DNA of 64,000 nt from Mycolicibacterium llatzerense (GCF_000878195.1 NZ_JXST01000022.1:1-64000), one strand, 5' to 3'; shown: positions 17,750-27,927, counted from the stretch's first letter. Made by a program: numbers and translations. Notes: generated by a model not told the origin, from the sequence alone.

Positions 17750-18721
17750 GTGAACAACAACGGACTTGAGACGGGGCGCCACGCGCCCCCGGTACCGCGC
17801 GGTTTCAGCGTCTGCCAGATCGCTGTCAGCACCTCCGACCTCGCGGGCAGCCTGCGTTTGTTCGACAACCTCTTTGGTTTCCGTAACGCCGGTGGCAGCG
17901 CCCTATGGGGGCAAGCCATGCGGGTCACGGGACTCAGTCGAGACGCGCGCGCCGTGGTTTGGTGGCTTGTCGGCGAGCAGCCGTTCCTTCAGCTTGAACT
18001 GTTCGAATACACCCACCCCGTTCCTGCCCCAATCGGAGCACCCGGGGAGGCTGGACTCTACGGATGGGTGCGAATCGGAATAGCCGTTGCCGATTTCAGC
18101 CGCGTCAAAGACGGGCTGCTCGACTTTAACATCGAGCCACTGATTCCCCCTATGGGCCCCGTCGGCGCGCGGTCGCTGTCATTTCGCGAGCCATTCGCGG
18201 GTTTTGTCATCGAGGTGAACGAGGCTCCGAATAGCGAAGGGCCACAGGTACGCTACGCGACGCAAGCTGTCCACAACATCGATATGGCGGCGCGTCTCCA
18301 CAACTCTGTCCTGGGCGCCACCATGGAACCGTTGGCTCCGATCGCCGGCGGCCGGCCGGCACGCTGGCCTGCCGGGAGTGGCGAACCGAATGGCTTTCTG
18401 GCCCGCTACGACGAATTCGTCATCGAAGTACTGCAGTACCCGGATGGTCCAACGACCCCACCACAACAACGCCGGATCTATGACCACGGCATCATCAACC
18501 TTGCCCTCGGCACCCGCGACTTCTCGACCGCCGCAGATCTCATCGAGCGTCTCCAGGCCGACGGCCACCGCTCCACCGAAGTAGTCCAGAACGAGCAGAT
18601 CGTCGGTACCTACTTCGTGGACCCGGGCTGCGAGTTCGAAGTATTCTCGCTACCCGAGGAGTACGACAACATGCTCGGATTCTGTGCGACAACGCCGTTT
18701 GTTGCCAATATGGGCTTTTGA
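17750..18721 (+). CDS. VOC-family protein with four beta-alpha-beta modules
   Basis: 323 aa. Four repeats of the vicinal-oxygen-chelate half-module are visible, each starting with a strand such as VCQIAVSTSDL, GWVRIGIAVADF, YATQAVHNID and HGIINLALGTRDF and ending in an acidic strand (LELFEY, FVIEVNE, FVIEVLQYP, FEVFSLP). The metal positions are not the clean His-His-Glu of HsaC-type extradiol dioxygenases, so it may be an isomerase, epimerase or divergent dioxygenase. GTG start; 36 bp after the ferredoxin. Confidence 0.65.
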   Translation: MNNNGLETGRHAPPVPRGFSVCQIAVSTSDLAGSLRLFDNLFGFRNAGGSALWGQAMRVTGLSRDARAVVWWLVGEQPFLQLELFEYTHPVPAPIGAPGEAGLYGWVRIGIAVADFSRVKDGLLDFNIEPLIPPMGPVGARSLSFREPFAGFVIEVNEAPNSEGPQVRYATQAVHNIDMAARLHNSVLGATMEPLAPIAGGRPARWPAGSGEPNGFLARYDEFVIEVLQYPDGPTTPPQQRRIYDHGIINLALGTRDFSTAADLIERLQADGHRSTEVVQNEQIVGTYFVDPGCEFEVFSLPEEYDNMLGFCATTPFVANMGF

Positions 18722-18812
18722 CATTGGCGCCCTGGACGTCAGGCGATACAGACTTCCCCTCCGGCAAGCCTTCAGGCCACCTCGGATAGCCGGGCAAGCT
18801 AGAAAGTTCGAG

Positions 18813-20405
18813 ATGAGTCTCAGCGACACTTACGACGTCGTCGTCGTCGGATTCGGTACTGCGGGTGCATGTTCGGCGATTGCTGCCGCGGAGAATGGCG
18901 CGCGGGTGCTTGTCGTCGATCGAGCGCTCGGCGGCGGCGCTTCGGCGCTGTCGGGAGGAATCGTCTACGCAGGCGGCGGCACTGCCTATCAGCGCGCCGC
19001 GGGCTATCACGATGACCCCGAAAACATGTTCAATTACCTCCGTCTTGAGGTCAATGGTGTGGTGGACGACGAAACACTTCGGGAGTTCTGCGAGGGCAGC
19101 GTCGAGCGCTTACAGTGGCTCGAGCGACACGGCGCCCGCTTCGGTTCGTCGCTGTGTGACTACAAAACGTCCTACCCAACCGACGGTCATTACTTGTACT
19201 TCTCGGGCAACGAGAAGGCCTATCCCTATAACTGCCACGCTGTTCCGGCGCCGCGGGGCCACCGCCAAATAGCAAAAGGGATGAGCTCAGGCAGGGTGCT
19301 GTGGCAAGCCTTGCGAAACGCCGCGCTGCGTCTTGGCGTCACGTTCCTGCCGATGACCCGAATAGAGGACCTGCTGATCGTCGATGACCAAGTCCGCGGA
19401 GTTCGAGGCCGCACCCTGAGCGACGACGCATCACTGGCCGCCACTCAGTTTCGATACAGCACCGCCGCAGGCGCAAAGCTCACCAACTGGGTGCCCCCGG
19501 CTGGGCGGCGTTTCACCGCCAGTGCGGACAGAGTATTTCAATCCAATGCCCAGCCCATCACGATCTCCGCCAACGCAGTGGTCCTGGCAGCCGGTGGATT
19601 CGTCTTCAACAATGACATGCTTCGGCGCCATGCTCCCGAGTACTCCCTGGTATCGCCACTCGGAACTGCGGGAGACGACGGAACGGGAATCTTGTTGGGT
19701 GCCAAAGCCGGTGGCTCCACCGCACATCTGAACCGGGTTACCGCGTGGAGATTCATCTCGCCTCCATCGGCGATGATAGAAGGCATCACCGTCGGCATCA
19801 GCGGTGAACGCATTGCCAACGAAGACCTGTACGGCGCCACACACGCAGACATCATGATCCGCAAGTTCGGCGGCAAAGGCTTCCTCGTTCTCGACGGTCC
19901 AACCTGGAAACGCGCGCGACGACAGCTGCGCACGCAGACCCAGCTGTTCCAGAAGGCCACCATGTTCCCGGCGTTTACGGTGGCTCATCGCACTGCATCC
20001 ACCATATCGGAGCTTGCAGACAAACTCGGAGTGTCGCGATCCGGTTTGATCGCGACGGTGTCGGCCTACAATAATGCAATTGCTTGTGGCACCAGCGATC
20101 CCGCGCACAAAGCACCTGAGTTGTGTGCACCACTGCTTCATCCACCGTTCTACGGCGTGGACATCTCACTGAAGTCGGCGTCCACCGATTTCATGCCTGG
20201 CCTGACCCTTGGCGGCCTCGTCGTCGAACCGGCTTCGGGGCGTGTGCAAGGTGAAACCGGCGTTCCGGTCCCTGGTCTCTACGCTGTCGGCCGCACGGCC
20301 ATTGGCGTGTGTTCGAATTCGTACGTCAGTGGACTCTCATTGGCAGACTGCGTCTTTTCCGGCACCCGCGCAGGCCAACATGCCGCGCGGGCCGCGCTTC
20401 GTTGA
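18813..20405 (+). CDS. KstD-like FAD flavoprotein (fumarate reductase/ketosteroid dehydrogenase family)
   Basis: 530 aa. N-terminal FAD motif GFGTAGACSAIAA and family landmarks through the C-terminal GRTAIGVCSNSYVSGLSLADCVFSG, which is closer to the delta4-(5alpha)-dehydrogenase-like branch than to classical KstD (which has YAGxG). ATG 18813 is chosen because the Rossmann strand starts 7 residues later. Likely removes hydrogens from a cyclic ketone. It ends 27 bp from the convergent LLM gene. Confidence 0.7.
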   Translation: MSLSDTYDVVVVGFGTAGACSAIAAAENGARVLVVDRALGGGASALSGGIVYAGGGTAYQRAAGYHDDPENMFNYLRLEVNGVVDDETLREFCEGSVERLQWLERHGARFGSSLCDYKTSYPTDGHYLYFSGNEKAYPYNCHAVPAPRGHRQIAKGMSSGRVLWQALRNAALRLGVTFLPMTRIEDLLIVDDQVRGVRGRTLSDDASLAATQFRYSTAAGAKLTNWVPPAGRRFTASADRVFQSNAQPITISANAVVLAAGGFVFNNDMLRRHAPEYSLVSPLGTAGDDGTGILLGAKAGGSTAHLNRVTAWRFISPPSAMIEGITVGISGERIANEDLYGATHADIMIRKFGGKGFLVLDGPTWKRARRQLRTQTQLFQKATMFPAFTVAHRTASTISELADKLGVSRSGLIATVSAYNNAIACGTSDPAHKAPELCAPLLHPPFYGVDISLKSASTDFMPGLTLGGLVVEPASGRVQGETGVPVPGLYAVGRTAIGVCSNSYVSGLSLADCVFSGTRAGQHAARAALR

Positions 20406-20432
20406 TCTAGTCGGGACTGCCGACCCCCACGG

Positions 20433-21473
20433 TCAGCCGCACGCGGTGGTTGTCGATGCCGACTCTCGGGCTTGCCGCGCTTGTTCCCTGAACGCCGGCA
20501 GTACCCGTTCGAAGAACAATTCGACACTGGGCCAAGCGATGTCTGGGTCGATACCAGCCAACAGTGGTGTCAGCATTATCGGCTGTCCAGCTTCCTCGAG
20601 CTGATTCATGAGCGCGACACATTCCTCCACTGTGACCACTTTGTACAGCCCACTCGCCCGAGCCGCCTCCAGGTCATCTACCGGCGCAAAGGGGGTACGT
20701 AGATCGCCCACCACCCCCTCAGTGGACCATTTGCCGTAGCTATTGAGATCATGAAATACGTGAGGGCCCAGCTGGTTCCACGCTCTTTCTGGATCGTCTG
20801 CTATGTGGACAAACAGTGCCGTAGGAACGTTCAGAATCGCACCGGGCTCGCGGCCCGCAGCCCGACATTCTGCCCGGTATAACTCCCGGATCTGGGCATC
20901 CGGCACTAGCGGAAAGAAACCGTCCGCAAAGTGAGCTGCACGCCGCGCTGATGCCGACACCCCTCCAGCAACATAGAAGGGCGGGCGGGGAGACTGCACC
21001 GCCCGCGGGGTGATCGTGAAACTGTGCTCGCCGACGCGAACTTCCTCTCCTGCCAACGCGGCTGCGATCAGCGGGATGCCCTCATCTAGAAGCGCAGCGC
21101 GTTGTCTCAAGGTGCGGCCGAACATGGCGAACTCGCGCGCCACGTATCCTGCACCGACTACAAGATCGACGCGGCCATTGCTGATTTGGTCGAGCACTAG
21201 TGTCTGCTCGGCGACCGACACCGGATGGTGCAGCGGCAAGATCACTACAGCCAGCCGAATCCGGGCCTGCCGCGAACGGGCCGCAACCGCACCAGCAAGC
21301 ACCGTGGGTGCGGGACAGTAACCGTCGTCAGAGCCATGGTGCTCGGTTAGCAAGATGACGTCGACTCCGCGCCGATCGGCATAATCGGCCATCTCCAGCG
21401 CCGCGTGATATAGGTGTGGCATCGACGCTCCGAACGATGGTCCGCGCATATCGAACCTGATGATCGATTCCAC
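20433..21473 (-). CDS. LLM-class flavin/F420-dependent oxidoreductase
   Basis: 346-aa TIM-barrel of the luciferase-like monooxygenase family: LLTEHHGSDDGY, RIRLAVVILPLHHPVSVAEQ, ISNGRVDLVVGAGYV. GTG 21473 is preferred (GGAAGGAG 9 nt upstream); TTG 21491 would add 6 residues. It is the first gene downstream of mceF, 152 bp away, in the same direction, and may be read through from the mce operon. Whether it uses FMN or F420 cannot be decided. Confidence 0.8.
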   Translation of the reverse strand: MESIIRFDMRGPSFGASMPHLYHAALEMADYADRRGVDVILLTEHHGSDDGYCPAPTVLAGAVAARSRQARIRLAVVILPLHHPVSVAEQTLVLDQISNGRVDLVVGAGYVAREFAMFGRTLRQRAALLDEGIPLIAAALAGEEVRVGEHSFTITPRAVQSPRPPFYVAGGVSASARRAAHFADGFFPLVPDAQIRELYRAECRAAGREPGAILNVPTALFVHIADDPERAWNQLGPHVFHDLNSYGKWSTEGVVGDLRTPFAPVDDLEAARASGLYKVVTVEECVALMNQLEEAGQPIMLTPLLAGIDPDIAWPSVELFFERVLPAFREQARQARESASTTTACG

Positions 21474-21528
21474 GGTGGTGGCTCCTTCCAAGTCAGCAGT
21501 CAGGCGTTGAGGTGCAAGGAGTCAATCC

Positions 21529-21551
21529 GCAGTACCGCACCCAGGTACTGC
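21529..21551 (-). terminator. hairpin between mceF and the LLM gene
   Basis: Perfect 8-bp stem GCAGTACC / GGTACTGC with a 7-nt loop, 75 bp after the mceF stop. No U-run, so termination would be partial at best. Confidence 0.35.
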
Positions 21552-21625
21552 AGAAGTCCAGTAGTCAGTCAGCGAATCCGCATCTACGGCTCACCCCGCC
21601 TGCGCATCATCCCCGTCACCTGCCA

Positions 21626-23050
21626 CTACCTCGGCGGGATCAACATGGACTGCCATGTTTTGTCCATCGCGCCACTCGGTGCGAGATCTGCGTTGGCGTA
21701 CGCCTTTCCGTCTGGACCTATGTACGACCCAGTAGCCGGATCGTATGGTGCGATCGCCAGTCCCGGTTTCGGTGGAGGCGGAGCCAGCTGCGGTATATCT
21801 TGGCCAGACAGCGTGGCGTTGGGATCACCCTTCCAGTTGGTGCCGTCGTTGAGCGGCACGTACTGCTCGTCGCTTTCGCACATCTTCACCGTTGGTGCGC
21901 GCTTGCCCGGCCGCGTCTCGCACGGAATATTGCGTGCACCACGGACATTCGTGGCGGCATCCGTCGGAATTCGGCAATACAGGTCGCCTTCCGGCCGGTC
22001 AGGGGCATCGATATTGGCCGCGGTACGCCTCTGGGTTGCGGGAAGGAATCCAGTGGTACACGGCGCCGGTAGATTGATATTGAGGTTGAAGTCGAGATAG
22101 CTGCCCAGGTACGCCTGTTTGCTGTCGTGGTTGGCCACCACATCGCCCTGCACCATCGATACACCTTGTGGTATGAGTACCAGCAACTGCTCCAAGTCAT
22201 TGCTATAAGTGACGGCCACCTGCCCGATGCTGATCAGGTTGGCGAGTATGACCGGCAGGGTCGGTTTTATCCGTTCAACCAGCTGACGTGCCTGGTCGGC
22301 AGCCGCACCACCGGTATCGATCACTTTGGCCACCGCGTTGTCGCTGTCGCGAAGTTGAGCGGTGATATCAGCCAGATGTGCTGCCCACGTTTGGATGTCG
22401 CGACCCGCTTGAACCTGTGAGTTCAGCAGCGGACCGGACTGGTCGATGATGGTGGTGATCGAATCCAGGTTCGTGCGAGCATCGATGGTCAGCTCCGTGG
22501 AGCCTCTCACGATCCGAGACAGATCAGGACCCAGCCCGCCGACCGCCGTGAATGATTCATCAATCACGGTTTTGAGATTGTCACGTGGAATCGCCCGTAG
22601 TCCCCGGTCGGCCGCATCGAGTAAGGCATCGACCGACGGCGGGACCGAGGTGCTGTCCAAGGGTATGACGTCACCGTCGCGTAGTGGTCGTGACGTGGCG
22701 TCGCGCGGAGTGAGCGCCACGTACTGCTCTCCCACTGCCGATTGACTATGCACAGCCGCAACGAGATTCGATGGGATGTCGATACCGGAATTCAACGACA
22801 GCTCGGCGGTCACATGACCGTCGGGGATCAGCCGAACGGCCGTAACCTTGCCTACCTGGGTGCCCCGGTAGGTGACGTTGCCGCTGGCGTACAAGCCGCC
22901 GGACTGCGACAACTCGACGGTGACGGTGTAACGCCCAAGGCCCATCATGGCCGGCACCTTGATGTAGCCGAATATCATCACGGTCCCGGCGACAATCGAG
23001 ATGACCGCGAAGATCGCGAGCTGGATCAAAATACGCCTACTGAAGTGCAT
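21626..23050 (-). CDS. mceF: MceF, last Mce subunit of the importer
   Basis: 474 aa. N-terminal membrane anchor (about residues 7-30), MlaD/MCE domain (about 38-115; YTVTVELSQSGGLYASGNVTYRGTQVG), long helical region to about 300 and a Pro-rich, Cys-containing C-terminus. ATG 23050 starts one base after the mceE stop (TGA-C-ATG). Part of the hexameric MceA-F periplasmic tube that moves hydrophobic substrates to the YrbE permease. Confidence 0.9.
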   Translation of the reverse strand: MHFSRRILIQLAIFAVISIVAGTVMIFGYIKVPAMMGLGRYTVTVELSQSGGLYASGNVTYRGTQVGKVTAVRLIPDGHVTAELSLNSGIDIPSNLVAAVHSQSAVGEQYVALTPRDATSRPLRDGDVIPLDSTSVPPSVDALLDAADRGLRAIPRDNLKTVIDESFTAVGGLGPDLSRIVRGSTELTIDARTNLDSITTIIDQSGPLLNSQVQAGRDIQTWAAHLADITAQLRDSDNAVAKVIDTGGAAADQARQLVERIKPTLPVILANLISIGQVAVTYSNDLEQLLVLIPQGVSMVQGDVVANHDSKQAYLGSYLDFNLNINLPAPCTTGFLPATQRRTAANIDAPDRPEGDLYCRIPTDAATNVRGARNIPCETRPGKRAPTVKMCESDEQYVPLNDGTNWKGDPNATLSGQDIPQLAPPPPKPGLAIAPYDPATGSYIGPDGKAYANADLAPSGAMDKTWQSMLIPPR

Positions 23051-23051
23051 G

Positions 23052-24191
23052 TCACCGCCCCTGATCAAGGTGGTACGGAACAACCAACGGATTTGCCGCG
23101 GTGTACGGACTGGGCATCTGCCCGATCGTGCGGCCCCACTGCATCTCTAGCTCCGTCAGCGATCCTTCGAACCGGGTTCCGGTCAGAAAGGCCGCGTCCA
23201 AGCGACTCAGCGTCAAATCAATTATGGCAGTGAGGTTTCCGTAATCACCGCGGAACCAGTTCTCCAATGTGTCCGCCGGAAATGGGAACGTGGCCAGCAT
23301 TCCCAGCGAGCGTGTGAGAGCCGGTCCGGAATCTGCAAGAGACTTCACAACCGGGGCGATCTGGTTGAGCTCCTTGATCAGGCTGTCTTTCGTTTGACGC
23401 AAGGAATCCGCGGCAAGCGCACCGAACTGCCCGAGCTTGTCCACCGCCTCGGCGATTTGGTGCCGCTCGTCTTTGAGTACCGCCAGGGCGTCCGGGATCG
23501 TCTTCAGCGCCCGGTCTAGGACCGGCTTGTCGTCGGCAAATTTTCCCACCAGCCGGTTGAGACTGTCAGTGGCATCGATGATGTCTGCGGTCTGGTTGTT
23601 GATGTTGGTGAAGAATTCATCGAGCTGATGCAGCAGGCTGCGCAGGTCCTGCTCACGGCCGCGGAAAGCGGTGCTGAACGTTTCTACAATGTCTTGGACG
23701 CGCCCAACGCCGCCGCCGTTGAGAAACAACGAAACAGCCGCCAGTGTCTGCTCTGTCGACGGGTAGGCGCCGGCGCTGGCTAGTGGGATCAGTGAGCCCG
23801 CATGCAGCTGGCCTTGTGGAGCGACGCCAGTAGGCGCGGCCAACTCCACGTGCAACGAACCGAACAGGCTGGTCTGACCAATCGTCGCCGTGACGTTGGC
23901 AGGTAGATCGACCTTCCCGTCGATACGCATTGTCAAAAGCGCATGCCAGCCTTGCCGCTCAATCTTGGTGACGGTGCCGACGTTCACATCACCGACCCGA
24001 ACACGCGAGTTCTCCTGAATGTTGCTGACATCGGGCATCTGAGCCTGCACCACAAAGGAGTCGCTGCCGCCGCCCTTGGTGCCAGGCAGCGGTAGCGAGT
24101 TCAGCCCCCGCCAGCCGCAGCCCGCAAGCAGGGCGGCCGTCGCCGCGGCCGCCACCATCAGCGCCGAGCAGCGCCGGAACACCGCGGTCAT
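23052..24191 (-). CDS. mceE: MceE lipoprotein subunit
   Basis: 379 aa. Lipobox LLAGC with Cys25 marks it as the lipoprotein member (LprK-like) of the Mce set. MCE domain about residues 45-120, followed by the helical region with the typical LGMLATFPFP near 300. Overlaps mceD by 4 bp (ATGA). Confidence 0.92.
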   Translation of the reverse strand: MTAVFRRCSALMVAAAATAALLAGCGWRGLNSLPLPGTKGGGSDSFVVQAQMPDVSNIQENSRVRVGDVNVGTVTKIERQGWHALLTMRIDGKVDLPANVTATIGQTSLFGSLHVELAAPTGVAPQGQLHAGSLIPLASAGAYPSTEQTLAAVSLFLNGGGVGRVQDIVETFSTAFRGREQDLRSLLHQLDEFFTNINNQTADIIDATDSLNRLVGKFADDKPVLDRALKTIPDALAVLKDERHQIAEAVDKLGQFGALAADSLRQTKDSLIKELNQIAPVVKSLADSGPALTRSLGMLATFPFPADTLENWFRGDYGNLTAIIDLTLSRLDAAFLTGTRFEGSLTELEMQWGRTIGQMPSPYTAANPLVVPYHLDQGR

Positions 24192-25570
24192 GGCCGGGCT
24201 CCGGGCGCGACCATCAGCCCGGTCAGGCCAGTGCTCGGATCGGTCGCCGCCGGTGCAGACGGGTTGGAGCGCGTCGGTTCAACACTGGCCTCGCCACCAA
24301 CTTCCGACGCCAGTGCCTTCTGGTCCGGGCCCGACTGAATCGGTGGGTTTCCAGCACCTGGTTGCGATGTTGCCGGCGCCGGCGGGGCGGGCGGTACATA
24401 ATCGGGCCGGAGCCAATCCTCGCTGTAGGTGACCTCATTGGGCCGGGCCTGCGCCCCCACACCCATGTTGAAGCCCAGCGGCAGCAGGTAGTTGTACTGC
24501 CGGTTCTTGACGATCGGCGCCAGATACTGAACGCACAGTTTGGCCGATTGCTCGGCGCCCAGACGTGACGCCGCCTGAATGGCCCCGCAGATGAAGTTGA
24601 GCGGATTACTGAAATTGGTTCCGGCCAGCACGCCAGTCACCGCACTCTGCGCGGGCTCATAGATGTTCACGTAGTTGCTCAGTGTGGTCGGTAGAAGATG
24701 CAGTGATTGCTTGATGTCGTCGATGCTGCCGCCAAGCGCCGCAACCACTTCCGCCGTCTTGTCCGACGTCGTGCCGATCGCCTCCCGGTTATCGGCTACG
24801 AAGCTATTCACATCTCCGATCGCCGTGCTGAGATCGCTGACCGCCCGGCCGACCGCCCCGGGATCGCTTGCCAGCAAGGCGGTGACCGCGGCAAAATTCC
24901 TGTTCAGTTGGCGCATCAGATCGGTGCTGTCGTGCAGCGCCGACACCAGCACCGCGAGGTTGCGGAGCGTGCCGTAAATGTCGGCCGAATGGTCCCCGAG
25001 GATCGACAGCGACTGCGAAAGCTTGGTGACCATGTCGCGGATACTGGCGCCCTGCCCGCGCACATTGTCGGCGACGGTGCTGACAAACGCACCAAGGGTA
25101 GACACGCCGCCGGGTTTGGTGGGTTCCAAAGTCTGCGTCAGCCGCTGCAGCTGGCTGCGCAGCTCATCCCACTCCACGGGCACCGACGTACGTTCCAGGG
25201 GAATCACGGCGTTGTTCAACAGCTTCGGTCCCGCGGTATAGACAGGGGTCAGTTGAATCGCCCGAGCAGTCACCAATGACGGGGACAGCACCACCGCCTT
25301 CACATTCGCCGGCACGGCGTACCTCTGATCGATCGAGAATGTGATCTTCGCTCGTTCTGGTTGAGGTTCAATCGCATCGATCTCCCCCACCGGCACGCCA
25401 AGGATGCGGATCTGATCTCCTGGATAGAGCCCGATACTGCTGTTGAAATATGCGGTCACCCTGGTTTTGCCTACGGTGCCCGGTGCCCGAAGCACCACGA
25501 ACAGCCCTACCGCCACCGCGGACACCAGCACCAACGCCAACCCGGCCCGCGCTGCACCCCGGCGCATCAT
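24188..25570 (-). CDS. mceD: MceD subunit
   Basis: 460 aa. N-terminal anchor (about 8-28), MCE domain (TRVTAYFNSSIGLYPGDQIRILGVPVG), helical region and a Pro/Ala-rich disordered C-terminal tail (about residues 385-460), as usual for MceC and MceD. Starts at a double ATG overlapping the mceC stop by 4 bp. Confidence 0.92.
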   Translation of the reverse strand: MMRRGAARAGLALVLVSAVAVGLFVVLRAPGTVGKTRVTAYFNSSIGLYPGDQIRILGVPVGEIDAIEPQPERAKITFSIDQRYAVPANVKAVVLSPSLVTARAIQLTPVYTAGPKLLNNAVIPLERTSVPVEWDELRSQLQRLTQTLEPTKPGGVSTLGAFVSTVADNVRGQGASIRDMVTKLSQSLSILGDHSADIYGTLRNLAVLVSALHDSTDLMRQLNRNFAAVTALLASDPGAVGRAVSDLSTAIGDVNSFVADNREAIGTTSDKTAEVVAALGGSIDDIKQSLHLLPTTLSNYVNIYEPAQSAVTGVLAGTNFSNPLNFICGAIQAASRLGAEQSAKLCVQYLAPIVKNRQYNYLLPLGFNMGVGAQARPNEVTYSEDWLRPDYVPPAPPAPATSQPGAGNPPIQSGPDQKALASEVGGEASVEPTRSNPSAPAATDPSTGLTGLMVAPGARP

Positions 25571-26874
25571 GAACGTGCCCCAGCCGACGGCAACTCACCC
25601 GGTGCCGGAACAAAGACCGGCGACGGTGCCGTGGTTGATTCAAAGCCTGGTTCCGGAGGCGTCGGGATCGGCGCGGCCGGTGGAGGCCCACCGTTGGGCG
25701 GTGCAGGCAACGGTTCGCGATATGGGTACCGCGGATCGCCAGGCTTACCGGTGATCGCTTCCGGCAGTGTGAGATTGGGGGTTCCGCCCTGGCCCGTCCG
25801 CGGGAACGGAATCGGCAGGGCAGGCGTCGCGGCCTGTCCGGTCTGAGGATCTGTCAACTCCGAGGGCAGCTTCACGTGCGGGTCCAGCCCAAGATCGGAG
25901 AACGCAGCATCAATGAAGGGCTGTAAGAACTGTCCTGGCAACAGGTTCGCGACGTAAGCGTTGAAGAAGGGACCGGACGACACCGATTCACCGAGCGACA
26001 TCGCAAAGCTGTTGAGCCGTGAGATCGACTCCTGAATCCGTTGCTTGCGGTTGGCGAGAATGGCAAGAACGCCATTTAGCTTGTCGAGCGCCGGCCGCAT
26101 CTGCCGCCGGTTGTCCGTGACGAATCCCGACAACTGACGGGCCAAACGCGACACGTGGCCCGAAATCGACTCCAGCGCCATGCTTTCGCTCCGAAGTTGA
26201 GCAAGTAGCGCATTGGAATCGGAGATCAGGTTCACGATCTGATCGCTGCGGTCAGCCAAAACCTTCGTGGCCTTGTCGGCGTCTGCAAGCAAGATACGCA
26301 ACCGCTCATCACGGGTGTTCAGTGACTGCGAGAACCGCGACAGATTGTGCACCGCCAGCTGCAACTGCGGCGGCGTAGCGGCGAATGCGTCCGACAACGT
26401 CACCAACGAGTGCGACAGCTGCTCGGTGTCAATCCCCTGGACTGTGGTGGACAAGTCACCCAGCACGTCCCCGAGCTGGTAGGGCGACGTCGTGCGGTCA
26501 ACCGGAATAGGCCCCGACAGAACATTGTCTCCGCGCGGTGCTACTTCTAGAATTTTTGCTCCCAGAAGGCTTTTCGTTTTGATTGCTGCCTCAGTGCGGT
26601 CGCCGAGGCGAACGTCGTTTCTGATCTTGAATCTCACCGACACGCGGGGGCCGTCCAAAGCGATCTCCGATACCGCGCCGACCCGGTAACCAGCGACCTG
26701 GACTGCCGCGCCAGTCGACAGGCCGCCTGCCTCAGCGAAATACGCTGTGTACTCAGAGTCGGAGTGCACCAGCGGGAGGTTGTTGTACTGCAGTACCGCC
26801 GCGACGGCGCCCGCGGTCAGTGTCAGGCCTGCCAGACCAACTTTGATGGGGCTGCGTTCTGCGAAGAATTTCAT
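25567..26874 (-). CDS. mceC: MceC subunit
   Basis: 435 aa. Anchor (about 12-30), MCE domain (YTAYFAEAGGLSTGAAVQVAGYRVG), helical part and a Pro-rich tail after about residue 350. ATG 26874 overlaps the mceB stop by 4 bp (ATGA), which fixes the start below an in-frame upstream ATG. Confidence 0.92.
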   Translation of the reverse strand: MKFFAERSPIKVGLAGLTLTAGAVAAVLQYNNLPLVHSDSEYTAYFAEAGGLSTGAAVQVAGYRVGAVSEIALDGPRVSVRFKIRNDVRLGDRTEAAIKTKSLLGAKILEVAPRGDNVLSGPIPVDRTTSPYQLGDVLGDLSTTVQGIDTEQLSHSLVTLSDAFAATPPQLQLAVHNLSRFSQSLNTRDERLRILLADADKATKVLADRSDQIVNLISDSNALLAQLRSESMALESISGHVSRLARQLSGFVTDNRRQMRPALDKLNGVLAILANRKQRIQESISRLNSFAMSLGESVSSGPFFNAYVANLLPGQFLQPFIDAAFSDLGLDPHVKLPSELTDPQTGQAATPALPIPFPRTGQGGTPNLTLPEAITGKPGDPRYPYREPLPAPPNGGPPPAAPIPTPPEPGFESTTAPSPVFVPAPGELPSAGARS

Positions 26875-27899
26875 TTCGGCGCGCACCGCCCGGTGTCCTG
26901 ACCAGCCACCTTCACATACACCGGCTGACCGCCCTTACCGTTGAGTTTGAGCACCACATCGCACAGGTAGAAACTGAAGTAATCGCCATAGAGCCCCTGC
27001 CGGCCGAGCAATTTGTACTTATCCGGCAGCGCGTTCAGGAGATTATCGAAATAGTCGTGGTCGGTAAGTACCAAGCTGGCTGCCCGATCCGTCTGGGCAA
27101 CAAGCTCTTTCGCTGGCGGGCGAGCCGGTTCGAGCACATCGGCCGTTGTTGCCGCCACGGCGTCGGCATGCGCCAATCCGGTAGTGATATCCGACTTGCG
27201 TTCCGCCAGACCCTTGATCAGTTCCGACAGTGAACTGACTGATTTGTCGAACTGGTCGCGTTGATCGCCCAGTGTCCCCAACACAACTTTGAGGTTGCCG
27301 ATCACCTGGCCGATCAACTCATCACGATCAGCCAAGGTACCGCTGACCGCTGCGGTCTGATCCAAAAAGGAACCAATGGTGGCCCCCTGCCCCTGGAACG
27401 CAGAGACCAGTTGTCCGGTCAGTGCATTGACCTGGTCGGGGTCAAGTGCCCGGAACAGCGGGCGGAACCCTCCCGTCAGTGCGTCGAGGTCCAATGCCGG
27501 AGCTGTCTGTGCCAGCGGAATCGTCTGACCTGCTCGGAGGACTTTGGTATCCCCCCTGCCCTCCTCCAAAGCCAGATACCGGCCGCCGATCAGGTTGTCG
27601 TAACGGATCACCGCCCTGGTCCCCTGGGTGAGCACCACCGAGGAATTGATCGCGAACTCGACGTTCACAGTCGCCTCGGGCCGCAGCGCAATCGCCTTGA
27701 CCTTGCCGACCTCCACACCCCCGATGCGGACGAAATTGCCTTCGGAGAGCCCACTGATGTTGCTGAATCTCGCGCTATAGGAAACGTAGTCGTCGAAACG
27801 TAGCTGGGCGAAGATCGTCAATAGCGCGACGATGCCGAATATGCAGACCACGACGAAGGCGGAGAACCGCCACAAGGCGCCGGTGAGAGAGACTCTCAC
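26871..27899 (-). CDS. mceB: MceB subunit
   Basis: 342 aa. GTG 27899 is chosen on the GGAGG 8 nt upstream; the frame is open further up inside mceA. Anchor about 10-30, MCE domain (YSARFSNISGLSEGNFVRIGGVEVG), helical region, short C-terminus with the conserved disulfide-like Cys pair (YLCDVV, GRCAPK). 28 bp gap from mceA. Confidence 0.92.
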   Translation of the reverse strand: MRVSLTGALWRFSAFVVVCIFGIVALLTIFAQLRFDDYVSYSARFSNISGLSEGNFVRIGGVEVGKVKAIALRPEATVNVEFAINSSVVLTQGTRAVIRYDNLIGGRYLALEEGRGDTKVLRAGQTIPLAQTAPALDLDALTGGFRPLFRALDPDQVNALTGQLVSAFQGQGATIGSFLDQTAAVSGTLADRDELIGQVIGNLKVVLGTLGDQRDQFDKSVSSLSELIKGLAERKSDITTGLAHADAVAATTADVLEPARPPAKELVAQTDRAASLVLTDHDYFDNLLNALPDKYKLLGRQGLYGDYFSFYLCDVVLKLNGKGGQPVYVKVAGQDTGRCAPK

Positions 27900-27927
27900 T
27901 GTGGTACCTCCTTTGCTGGATGGCCGA

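Noticed and set aside
21414..22100. 228-codon plus-strand frame antisense to mceF and the LLM start
   Set aside because: Shadow frame over clear minus-strand genes with no domain.
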